Source of the DNA: Terana coerulea
Lineage: Eukaryota > Basidiomycota > Agaricomycetes > Polyporales > Phanerochaetaceae
Assembly (NCBI GenBank): GCA_024811115.1
Contig: JAKOGH010000445.1
Span: 1-13,372, forward strand
Length of the DNA: 13,372 nt
Direction of reading: 5' to 3'
The position numbers and the translations under genes are program-made. Below are positions 1-8,675 of this stretch, piece by piece; position 1 is the first letter of the stretch; each line of letters begins with the position of its first letter. Below the pieces are notes generated by a model. It saw only the letters and a list, made by a program, of their open reading frames with translations. It searched no databases and was not told where the DNA came from.

Positions 1-75
1 CGGCTTCACTCTTTTCCTCCACGACGACGCCTTGTACCGAACCCGCTTGTTAACTGACCAAGAGATACTACCAAG

Positions 76-1630
76 ATGCCGCTTGTTACCGAGCTCACGA
101 AGTTGCTCGATATCCGAGTGTAAGCTGGATGTATTGTTTTGCGTACCAGTCGGTGGATCTGACCTTGGGGTAGACCGGTGGTCCAAGGCGGCATGCAGTG
201 GTGTGTTACCTTCTCTATTATATTCATTCATCGACTTAACTTATCCCTCAGGGTCGGTCTACCTAAACTCGCAGCGGCGGTCTCCAATGCGGGCGGTCTG
301 GGTACGTCCTCCCTCTTTCCCCTCTGGGCCTTCGTCTTCGCCCCTGCTCTCGCGTTGACCCCGCATCCCGTCCACCAGGGATCCTCACCGCCCTCACGCA
401 ACCGAACCCGGACGCGCTGCGCGCAGCAATCCGCGAGACCCGCACGCTTACGAATAAGAACTTTGGCGTGAACATCACGCTACTACCGTCGATCAACCCA
501 CCAGACTATGCTGGCTACGCGCGGGTCGCGGTCGAGGAGGGCGTAAAGATATTTGAGACGGCGGGGAACAACCGTGAGCTCCGTTTTCGACTCGGTGGGC
601 AGAAGGAAAAGGCTGACGAGGTGGCTTAGCGGGCGAGCTGATACGGTATTTCAAGGACCATGGGTGTATTGTTATACATAAGTGTACGACTATCCGGCAT
701 GCGAAGGTCCGTGGTGTGGTTCTGATGTGACAAGCTGTACTGACGGCACACTAGTCTGCGGCTAAGCTTGGTGTGGACTGCCTGAGTATAGATGGTTTTG
801 AATGCAGGTTTCATCCCCTTTCTCGCTGAATTTGCGCTAAACTATACCTTATAGGTGCAGGACATCCAGGAGAAGAGGACATTGGTGGTTTGGTGCTGGT
901 ACGTAGAGTATTATTAATGAGACTATGTTGTGCTAAAGGGTTTCTTTGTAGTTGGCGCGGGCAGCCCAAGAGTTGAAGATACCATATATCGCTTCCGGTG
1001 GTATTGCTAACGGAAGGGGATTGGCTGCCGCACTGGCATTGGGAGCTTGTGTACGTGCTGCTTCGCCTCACTCAGCGGTGAAAGGAGACTAATGATAGTG
1101 TTACAGGGAGCGAACATGGGTACGAGCGTGGGGTTTCAACTTCAAACAATCTTACCAACCTAACCCACTTGAATGCGTCTAGGAACACGCTTCCTCTGCA
1201 CTGTAGAAAGGTACGCCCAACCATTGTTCACTACACTCAAATAACACGCCAACGATCACATAGCCCAATACATCATAACATCAAAGAGACCATGGTTGCC
1301 TCCACAGAGCAGGACACGGTGCACATCTTCCGGACGCTGCACAACACATCGCGCGTGTTCAAGAACAAGGTCGCGTCCGAGGTCGTCGCGCTCGAGCGGC
1401 GGCCCGGCGGCGCGACGTTCGAGGACGTCCGGCCGCTCGTTGCGGGCGCGCGGGGTAAGCAGGTGTACGAGACCGGCGACCCAGATTTCGGCATCTGGAC
1501 TGCAGGCCTCAGCTTGGGCCTCATCCATGACATCCCGACGTGCGCAGAGCTTGTGAGCCGCTTGGAGCACGAGGCGGAGGAGGTGATCGTCGGCTTGGCG
1601 AAGCTAAGGGTCGAGCGGGCAAAGTTGTAG
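76..1630 (+). CDS. Nitronate monooxygenase (2-nitropropane dioxygenase family), tandem copy 1
   Basis: Probable FMN-dependent oxidation of alkyl nitronates in a TIM-barrel enzyme. Exons: 76-119, 174-200, 252-301, 379-573, 630-706, 755-803, 855-898, 952-1050, 1107-1119, 1183-1210, 1264-1630. They sum to 993 nt and give 330 aa with no internal stop. Visible signatures are QGGMQW (about residues 19-24), SNAGGLG, ECAGHPGE with the likely catalytic His151, ASGGIA near 176-181 (FMN phosphate loop) and GANMGTRF at 196-203. The start is the first ATG and aligns exactly with the neighbouring paralog. Oddities: intron 6 (804-854) begins with GC instead of GT, and residue 182 is Asn where copy 2 has Asp (GGIANG versus GGIADG). 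Family assignment is strong from motifs; the natural substrate cannot be told. No targeting signal is evident. Confidence 0.9.
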
Positions 1631-2111
1631 GATTAATAGGATTGGTGTTAGAGTGGCAAGGTGGGGAGGGTATCGTAATGCATATCTGTACTTTTGTCCT
1701 GTGTCATGGGAAACGAGTCGATTAGTGAGCCTTGGGTGGTACACCCATGTGCGTAATAGTGTGTTTATGTCCAGTACTAGTAATGAGTTGGACACTGTTT
1801 CCCGCCAGTATAATTGCCAGTGAACTTCACCCGGGCCAGCTTCGGGCGCTTCTCCACGTGGTCCTTGGCCTTCGTCCGGTACACTCTTCTCTTGCTTGAC
1901 TCAATATGTCGCGGTCGTTTAACAGCGTTGCCGCTAGTCACTGCAATTATGCAACTTGCCCGCTACCCACCCACCACAGACTCGAGAGCAGATATACTAT
2001 CACCCCATTTTGAAGACCTGAATCCACAACGACGACCGCTTGTCCCAAACTACGTTCTTGACCGACCAAGGGACATCCATTGAATAACATTAAAGCGATA
2101 GCTTCAGGAAG
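1631..2111. other. Intergenic region between the two nitronate monooxygenase genes
   Basis: No convincing coding region is seen on either strand. The left part should hold the 3' UTR of copy 1 and the right part the promoter of copy 2. About 2023-2070 resembles positions 18-61 upstream of copy 1 (both carry TCCAC, an ACGACGNC run, CCGCTTGT and TGAC[C]GACCAAG-like stretches), so the tandem duplication probably included promoter sequence. Confidence 0.6.
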
Positions 2112-3671
2112 ATGCCCTTTGTTACTGAGTTGACGAAGCTACTCAACATCCGAGTGTGAGTTGCATATTAGCTCGTGGCTTTCATGGGCCGTGTTGAGGA
2201 TGGGAAAGACCGCTGGTACAGGGTGGCATGCAATGGTGCGTCTTCCTTTCCTCTGGTCCGAGTCATCTACATGCCTGCTAAGTATATTCCGGCAGGGTTG
2301 GTCTACCAAGGCTTGCGGCAGCAGTCTCCAATGCAGGTGGTCTCGGTGCGCCTTTCCTCTCCCCAATTGAACCCGTCGTCCTCATCTACACCACCTCCCC
2401 AACCCTTCACCACAATCCTACAGGAATCCTCACCGCCCTCTCCCAGCCGAACCCGGAAGCACTGCGTGCGGCAATCCGTGAGACGTGTACGCTCACGGAC
2501 AAAAACTTCGGTGTGAACATCACGCTGTTGCCGACAATTAACCCGCCGGACTATGCGGCCTACGCGCGCGTCGCGGTCGAGGAGGGCGTAAAGATCTTTG
2601 AGACAGCGGGAAACAACCGTAAGCATTGCTTCTGCTGCTGCGTTGGACAGATGAGACTGATGCAGTGTGTAGCTGGCCCGTTGATACAATACTTCAAGGA
2701 CAATGGCTGTACCATGATACATAAGTGTACGACTATCCGGCATGCGAAGGCGCGTGCTTGCCGCTCTGATGCAGCTTACTGATACTGATAGACAGTGTTT
2801 AGTCCGCGGTGAAGCTGGGTGTGGATTGTCTCAGCATAGATGGTCTCGAATGTAGATCTACGCTTTACCTTCTCGTGAAGACTTTCGTGCTTAACTCCAT
2901 TTTGTTGCTAGGTGCGGGACATCCTGGAGAAGATGATATCGGTGGCTTGGTGCTGGTGCGTAGAAGACATTATACGAAAGTACGATACACCAAGTAACAG
3001 TATATTTATAGCTGGCACGGGCAGCTCAAGAGCTTAAGATTCCCTATATCGCTTCTGGCGGAATTGCCGACGGAAGAGGACTGGCTGCCGCTATGGCATT
3101 AGGGGCATGCGTACGTACCGCTTCATTTCATGCGTGGATGAGTCAGACCTGACGGTGGCGTTACAGGGAGCGAACATGGGTACGGTCACGTCTGCTTCTC
3201 CAAGTCAGCTCACTGACCGAAAGCTTCCCTCCAGGAACACGGTTTCTCTGCACAGTGGAAAGGTACTTTCCCGCATTTCCCGACACGAACTCAAGCTCAT
3301 AGCCCCACAGTCCTGTGCACCAGAAGATCAAAGAGGCCATCGTCGCCGCCACGGAGCAAGACACGGTGCACATCTTCCGGACGCTGCGCAACACGATGCG
3401 CGTGTTCAAAAACACGGTCGCGACCGAGGTTGTTGCGCTCGAGCGTCGACCCGGCGGAGCCACGTTCGAGGACGTTCGGCCCCTCGTCGCGGGCACGCGC
3501 GGCAAACTGGTGTACGAGACCGGCGACCCCGACTATGGTATCTGGAGCGCTGGCCTCTCCGTCGGCCTCATTAAAGATATCCCAACATGTGCCGAGCTCG
3601 TAGGCCGCGTAGAGCGTGAGGCAGAGGAGGTGATTGGCGGCTTGGCGAAGTTGAGGATTGCACGGGCTTAG
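2112..3671 (+). CDS. Nitronate monooxygenase (2-nitropropane dioxygenase family), tandem copy 2
   Basis: Paralog of the gene at 76-1630 with the same 11-exon plan: 2112-2155, 2209-2235, 2296-2345, 2424-2618, 2673-2749, 2803-2851, 2912-2955, 3012-3110, 3167-3179, 3235-3262, 3311-3671. The spliced frame is 987 nt and gives 328 aa. Exons 1-10 match copy 1 in length exactly; only the last differs (361 versus 367 nt). Motifs seen are QGGMQW, SNAGGLG, ECAGHPGE with the likely catalytic His151, ASGGIADG and GANMGTRF, so all the recognisable FMN and catalytic elements are present. Intron 5 (2750-2802) starts with GC; if it were retained, a TGA would follow after about 11 codons. Intron lengths and sequences differ widely from copy 1 while exon lengths are kept, which suggests an old duplication under selection. 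Probable role is nitronate detoxification; regulation is unknown. Confidence 0.9.
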
Positions 3672-3807
3672 CCACAGTCTGCTTTAACCAAGGAAACTTT
3701 ATAGCCAAATATTTGAAGGAAGCTTTCAATGCGAACGCAAAGCTCGTGTTGTTTACAAGCGATAATCTCAGACCGCATGGCCTCCTGAGGTTGTCTTGAG
3801 CTCTGCA
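3672..3807. other. 3' UTR / intergenic spacer
   Basis: Short spacer between the second nitronate monooxygenase and the promoter block of the first DUF7918-like gene. It is AT-rich just after the stop codon, as expected of a 3' UTR. No gene was recognised. Confidence 0.5.
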
Positions 3808-3812
3808 CGTTA

Positions 3813-3854
3813 TGTCACGCGCTGTGACATGATGGTGTCAAGTGGCCGGGGTCC
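3813..3854 (+). promoter_or_regulatory. Conserved palindrome plus CGGGG block upstream of DUF7918-like copy 1
   Basis: TGTCACGCGCTGTGACA at 3813-3829 is a perfect 6-bp inverted repeat (TGTCAC/GTGACA) with a 5-nt spacer, 71 bp upstream of the ATG. It is followed at 3838-3854 by TCAAGTGGCCGGGGTCC. Both elements recur in the same order before the other two paralogs, although intervening bases differ. Probably a transcription-factor site or core promoter/5' UTR element; the binding factor is unknown. Confidence 0.6.
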
Positions 3855-3883
3855 ACATCGCGTCTTGTTTCCGTACACTCACC

Positions 3884-5142
3884 ATGCGATTCCGGGGCGT
3901 AGATTGTTTCGTGAGATGCGGCCAAGATCGCCTCCAGGAGTACGATGTGAAGAAGTTTACCGATGATGGTGTGCAGTGCTGTATCGCCAGCGAGGAGGGG
4001 AAGGTGCGCCACGCCACTTAGTCAGCCCGCACGGTTACGGTTTTTTCACCATCTATACACTCCTACAGGAATTCATGATTCAATTCGGCATCCCAGAATC
4101 AGGTCTACGACATTATGGCTTTGCTGTGTACATCGACGGGCGCATGATGCGTATGACCTTAGCCACCGTGACGGCGGGTCTGCTGAACGGTGCAATTGTC
4201 GCCGCAGACACAGTTCGGCCGTTTGTCTTCTCTAAGCTCACTCTCAACTCTGGTATGTGGCGATGTTCATCAAGTGCACGATAATCACATGCCGACCATA
4301 TTTACACAGACGACGAGCCCTCATTCGATAGTCCACCGACAGTGAATTTGGAGGCCCTAGGTGTGATCGAAGTACGCGTCCGTCGTGCACGATCTCATGG
4401 GGCCGCCGAGTTCACCCATACTGCCGGCATGGACTTCACTGGCATAGGCCCCGTCCATGAGCGTTCCAAGAAGGCAGGCTCCCACTGCGTAGGGTGCGTT
4501 CTCACTCGCATTCTCTCCTAAGCTGCACTATGACGGGTATGGCGAGATAGGCTGGGTGACGCAGTGAAGGCAGACACGCAATTCCTCAAATGCGAATACC
4601 TCGACCCCTTGCACAAGCCTTACATGCTTTTTCGCTTCCAATATCGCTCGCTCGGTCAGCAGCTTGACGCTTCTTGTCCGTCAGGTACTGAAGACTGTCC
4701 TAGATATGCTGAAAGCGCAAGGAATCATTCCGCTAGAAGCCCCTGGGCCACCAAGAGCGGTAAACATTGGGTCTCCGCCACCACCGATCCAGACTGGACC
4801 AGCCGACAAAAGACCTGCGTCGCCAGCCAAGGAGCCGGGAGGTAAACGAAGGAGACGCCGTTACAAGCACGGCAAGTCCGCTTATGCTTCCGATCTCCAA
4901 CTTCTCTCATATTCAGTGCCCCATTCAGGCACTGAGCCCACCTAGAGGCGGAGAGTGCCGACCCCGACCCCGATGACCCAGAGACAATCCAGGCGCAGCT
5001 CGATGCAATGGCCGCCAACATGGAAGCCTTGCGAGCGAAGATGCAGAAGGCCAAGGCCAAGGATCTTTCAAGTGTAAAGCAGGAAGCGAGCCCCATACTG
5101 CCCGGTACAAGCAGGGAGGTCATTGACCTGACATCCGACTAG
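3884..5142 (+). CDS. DUF7918-like nuclear protein, tandem copy 1
   Basis: Exons 3884-4003, 4069-4252, 4310-4493, 4551-4654, 4704-4871, 4946-5142 give 318 aa. Residues 1 to about 210 form a basidiomycete domain that I assign to DUF7918 from recall: MRFRGVDCF at the N-terminus, QCCIASEEGK before intron 1, the segment EALGVIEVRVRR, the segment HERSKKAGSHCVGLGDA, then YMLFRFQYRSLDMLKAQGI. A low-complexity Pro-rich and basic region follows (GGKRRRRRYKHE, NLS-like), then an acidic run (ADPDPDDPE), a short coiled coil near 268-292, VKQEASP at 297-303 and a terminal EVIDLTSD at 311-318. Molecular function is unknown; nuclear location and SUMO connection are inferences from the tail. Intron 5 (4872-4945) is GC-AG with donor GCAAGT, at the position where copies 2 and 3 have GT donors. 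Without that splice the frame ends early at 4945. Confidence 0.85.
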
Positions 5143-5344
5143 CTTTCGTCCCCTTACAAGTTGGGCCCCCTAGTTATACTCTACTTTCTACTCTTATCGG
5201 GCACAGCACAAGATTTCTAGTATACCCTTAGCAAGATACCTCCGTATAATTTCCATGTATCAGCTAGCTGTAGCAATTGTTTCCAGCACGACACCGCGGT
5301 GTTACCGTGACGTATCTCCGACAACGGGCTTAAGAAGCGCGTTA

Positions 5345-5382
5345 TGTCACGCGGGAGTGACTTGTTCAAGTGGCCGGGGTCC
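5345..5382 (+). promoter_or_regulatory. Conserved palindrome plus CGGGG block upstream of DUF7918-like copy 2
   Basis: TGTCACGCGGGAGTGACT at 5345-5362 carries the GTCAC/GTGAC inverted repeat with the outermost base mismatched, 78 bp before the ATG. TCAAGTGGCCGGGGTCC at 5366-5382 is identical to the block before copy 1. The preceding CGTTA is also shared with the other copies. Confidence 0.6.
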
Positions 5383-5422
5383 ACCGCTCATCTCGTTTTC
5401 TTTCACTTCGACCGACCATACC

Positions 5423-6723
5423 ATGCTGCTGAAAGACATCGAAGATTTCGTGGAATGCGATAACCAGCTCCGAGAAGAGTATGCTGTGACAAAATCTGGC
5501 GATAATAACATGCAGTGCTTCATTGTGAGCGGGGAGGGAAAGGTGCGTGAGATTGTCCAAGCTTTGGAGGCCTGTTGCTAAGCCGCTGCTCTTCATTTTA
5601 TTTTATTTTGCAGCAATTCGAATTTATATCCAGCGTTCCTGAAATAGACAAGTACTCCTTCTCGGTGTTCATTGACGGACGTAAAGCGCGAGAAGTGCTG
5701 GCCCAACACCGGGTGCTCAGTATGTCTGGCATACCCGTATCAGCAGACACAATTCACCCTTTCGTGTTTTCAAGACTTATCCTAAGTACTGGTGTGTATT
5801 TCCACTTGAATTGCATGCATGCCATGTAGATGATTATTGAGTTGTAGACGATGATCAGGCCAATGTCACTTCCACGGTAGACTTAGAAGCCCTAGGGACC
5901 ATTGAGCTTCACGTCTACCGTGTCGCGCCGCTGCGTAATGTTATCCGGCAGCCGTACAAACCATCTGCGTCAAAGCCTAAGTTGATCAACATTGGCCCTA
6001 TCAATGAACGTAGCAAGAAAGCTGGATAACATTGCGTAAGGTGAATAGTCGGGCTACATACATCTCGCCCTAGTGAAGATGTACTGATGACTTTGTTGTA
6101 AGCTTGGGTGATGTTACCAAGGTCCCAACAAATGCCACACAAATCAAAGTCGGATACCAAGATCCCGTGGAAAAGCCTTACATAGTATTCCGCTGGATAT
6201 ATCGCTCCAAAGGTGAGTTTCCCTCACACTGTTTTGTCCTGTGCAGTTTTCAATGGATAGTTAGATATCTTGAAGGCTCAAGGTATCATACCACAGGATA
6301 CCCAGGCTTCTAAACTCGAGTCAACAGTTGTGCAGCCACTCCCTCAGGGCGAAGGACCCACCTCTGCAAAGAAACAAGCTAAGAAGCGACCTGCCCCAAT
6401 GGAGAATGAACAAGCCGCAGGGTCAAGCAAGAGGTTCCGTCAAGACGGTGAGCTCACTGTCTGGATTCAGATTCTTTTCTAAATCATGGCATTGTTCACT
6501 AGATGAAGATGTAATTGTCGTCGAGGGAGAATCTGGCACAGATGATGAGGACCAAGGAAATATCCAAGCCCAACTTGATGTCATGGCTGCAAGCATAGAA
6601 GCTCTCAGGGCACAATTGAAGAAGAAAGGCAAGAAGAAAGGCCACGCGGCGCACATCAAACATGAAGCAAGTCCTATCTCAATGGCGGCCAGCGGAGACA
6701 CGATCGACCTCACCTCTGATTAG
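5423..6723 (+). pseudogene. DUF7918-like tandem copy 2, interrupted by one in-frame TAA
   Basis: Exons aligned to the paralogs: 5423-5542, 5614-5791, 5848-6040, 6103-6212, 6265-6447, 6503-6723. They keep phase throughout and total 335 codons. A single TAA at 6027-6029 (codon 160) sits in KKAG-stop-HC, where copies 1 and 3 read KKAGSHC with a TCC serine codon. As written the product would be 159 aa, lacking the last part of the domain and the whole tail. Downstream all splice sites are canonical GT-AG and the frame stays open to the normal end, including an NLS-like KKRP/SKRF region, VIVV followed by acidic residues, a coiled coil, IKHEASP and DTIDLTSD. So the lesion is recent, a sequencing error, an allele-specific stop, or read through. 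No alternative splice that removes the TAA and keeps frame was found. Confidence 0.75.
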
Positions 6724-6903
6724 CCTGCACCCGGCTCTCTCCTACGGCTCTCTCGGTACTCTATACTTTGTTTTATTTTTACAATAGTAACCCCAGTATT
6801 ACATGCCTTATAGTATCTCAATATTCTGTGCCGTCATATGCTCATTTCTGTCAGTTGTCTGCCGCATTGAAGCTGTAGACGCGGCGGAAACTTGAACGCG
6901 TTA

Positions 6904-6948
6904 TGTCACGCGGAAGTGACAAGGGGTTGGTTCAAGTGCTCGGGGTCT
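6904..6948 (+). promoter_or_regulatory. Conserved palindrome plus CGGGG block upstream of DUF7918-like copy 3
   Basis: TGTCACGCGGAAGTGACA at 6904-6921 is a perfect TGTCAC/GTGACA inverted repeat with a 6-nt spacer, 81 bp upstream of the ATG. TCAAGTGCTCGGGGTCT at 6932-6948 differs from the copies 1 and 2 block at three of 17 positions. Confidence 0.6.
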
Positions 6949-6984
6949 GCCGCTCTGTCGTTTCCTCCTTCTTACATACCCGCC

Positions 6985-8273
6985 ATGCTGTTGAATGACA
7001 TCGAGCTCTCCATCCACTGCGGGGAGGAAATCCTGCAGGAGTACGCTGTAATGAAAACCGGCGATGACAGCATACAGTGCTGTGTTGCCAGCGAAGAGGG
7101 CAAGGTACGTCCCCCGAGTGCGACTCCCAGTACTAGTGTTTGGTATGCGGCTGTGCACTCACCTGGTTTCTATACTCGTGTTACAGCAATTTGTAGTCTC
7201 CTATAATGTCCCTCAGGGAAGCAAATACCATCTTTCTCTCAGCATTGACGGGCGCGCAATGGACACATCTATGCCTCTGGTGAAGACTGGCGCAATGTCA
7301 GGTGCTTACACGGCAAATGATGTCTGTCGGCCCTTTATATTCTCGCCGCTCATCCTCAGTGCTGGTACGTCGTATTGGAACAACATGTAGCTCGATGGTA
7401 ATGAAGTGTTTCTCAGATGAACAACTACCCGCCCACAATTATTCCGCAAACATAGAAGCCTTAGGTACAATCGAACTGTGGGTCCGCCGTGTGGAATCTC
7501 TTGGGCAGGACAGCGACTCCAAATTCCCCTCAGCAAGCTGGGACTTGAGTGACGTAGGCCCTATCCACGAGCGGTCAAAGAAAGCTGGATCCCACTGCGT
7601 AGGGTGTGTTCTATCGCTACTAGTACCCGATGACACTCGTGAAGGCGGCATTCTGATGACAGTGGTCGGAAGCTTGGGCAATGCTGTCAAGGCGACAAAG
7701 CGGCCCATCTTCAAGTGTAGATTTCTAGATCCGATGGCACAGCCTTTCGCTACGTTCCGCTGGCAATATCGCTCAAGAGGTGAGCCATCGGATACCTTTG
7801 CGCACTGCCAGGCACTGAAGGGAGCTCCAGATATTTTAAGAGCTCAGGGAATCATCCCGTGGGCATCTCTTGAACCACAACCAGCGGGACAAACGCGAAA
7901 TGAAGCGTCAACGTCTTCAAGCAAAAGACCAGAGAAGAGGCCTGCACCGAAGGAGGATATGCGGTCTGCAGAAGCACGCAAGAAGCATTGTCAGAGAGAT
8001 GGTCAGCCTGCTGTTGATCACTAGCTTTGTTCCAGTTTATGACACTCGGCACTAGATAAAGGAGAGGAAGTAAAGGAAGAGCCCGACTCCGACAATGATG
8101 AGGACGAAGGCAGCATGCAAGCCCAGCTCGAAGCCATGGCGGCAAACATGGAGGCCCTCAGGGCAAAGTTGAAGAGGAAAGGCAAGAAGAAGGATCGCGC
8201 GAACGTGAAGCGCGAAGCGAGTCCTATCGCCATGGTAGCGAGTGGAGAAACCATCGACCTCACATCCGACTAG
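6985..8273 (+). CDS. DUF7918-like nuclear protein, tandem copy 3
   Basis: Exons 6985-7104, 7187-7364, 7417-7603, 7673-7779, 7831-8001, 8056-8273 give 326 aa with all introns GT-AG. The domain runs from MLLNDIELSI to the segment FRWQYRSRDILRAQGIIP (about residue 207) and contains the family blocks EALGTIELWVRRV and the HERSKKAGSHCVGLG segment. The tail has a bipartite basic region (SSKRPEKRPAPK ... ARKKH), VKEEPDSD at 260-267, the acidic DNDEDEG, a coiled coil (QLEAMAANMEALRAKLKRK), VKREASP at 305-311 and ETIDLTSD at 319-326. With copy 2 it shares a similar 3' UTR (TATACTTT..., TTTACAATAGTA), so the duplication unit covers promoter to 3' UTR. The function is unknown; the tail suggests a nuclear protein that may be SUMO-modified. 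This is the only copy that is both intact and free of a GC donor. Confidence 0.85.
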
Positions 8274-8493
8274 CTTTACTCGCTCCCTTCATACGACAAC
8301 TCCGTCTCTCTTTATACTTTATTTATTCTTTTGGTGTTTACAATAGTAGTATCCATAATGTACCATGTACAATATTTCCAGCCACTGTTGCATTGCAATA
8401 GATGCTTCTAGAAACTTCACGTTGTGTGTAGTAGGGTGGTAGACCTCTGGTTCGCACCTGCGCTGCCTCCACTGGCACTCAAGTGTAAGGATA
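8274..8493. other. 3' UTR and spacer before the transposon
   Basis: AT-rich 3' UTR of DUF7918-like copy 3 (TTTATACTTT, TTTACAATAGTAG), then a spacer with no recognised gene. A GGTTCGCACC near 8450 resembles a tRNA B box, but no tRNA fold surrounds it. Confidence 0.5.
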
Positions 8494-8502
8494 CTTCTGC
8501 CC
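8494..8502. repeat. Target-site duplication, left
   Basis: CTTCTGCCC, directly abutting the left terminal inverted repeat. The same 9 bases follow the right terminus at 9387-9395 in direct orientation. Confidence 0.85.
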
Positions 8503-8675
8503 CAGGCTCCAAACCAGCACGGCCTTGCGGCCTCGTTCGTCCGAAATCCCTATATACCCTATGACACATACGTGCTTACGCTACATCACGTGATTATAGT
8601 TTTGAACCTTATTTTACGAAGAGGCCGCAAGGCCGGCTGGCAAACAATGTCGTGGGAATGCTTGGTAAGCAAGAC
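8503..8675 (+). repeat. Left terminal inverted repeat (173 bp)
   Basis: Matches the reverse complement of 9214-9386 except at 8542-8543, which is CG here and TA in the other arm. It contains the palindrome ATCACGTGAT near 8585-8594 and, within itself, an inverted pair (8514-8540 against 8616-8640) built around GGCCTTGCGGCCTC, so one arm alone can fold into a hairpin of about 25 bp. Confidence 0.9.

Noticed and set aside
2303..2743. 146-aa minus-strand open frame
   Set aside because: Antisense to exons 3-5 of nitronate monooxygenase copy 2 and not conserved opposite copy 1.
6009..6102. Alternative donor GTAGCA at 6010 to bypass the TAA in DUF7918-like copy 2
   Set aside because: It leaves a different phase from the exon 4 acceptor at 6102, and no nearby AG restores the frame.
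8440..8465. GGTTCGCACC as a tRNA B box
   Set aside because: No acceptor, D or anticodon stem could be formed around it; the same applies to GGTTCGAAC near 10792.
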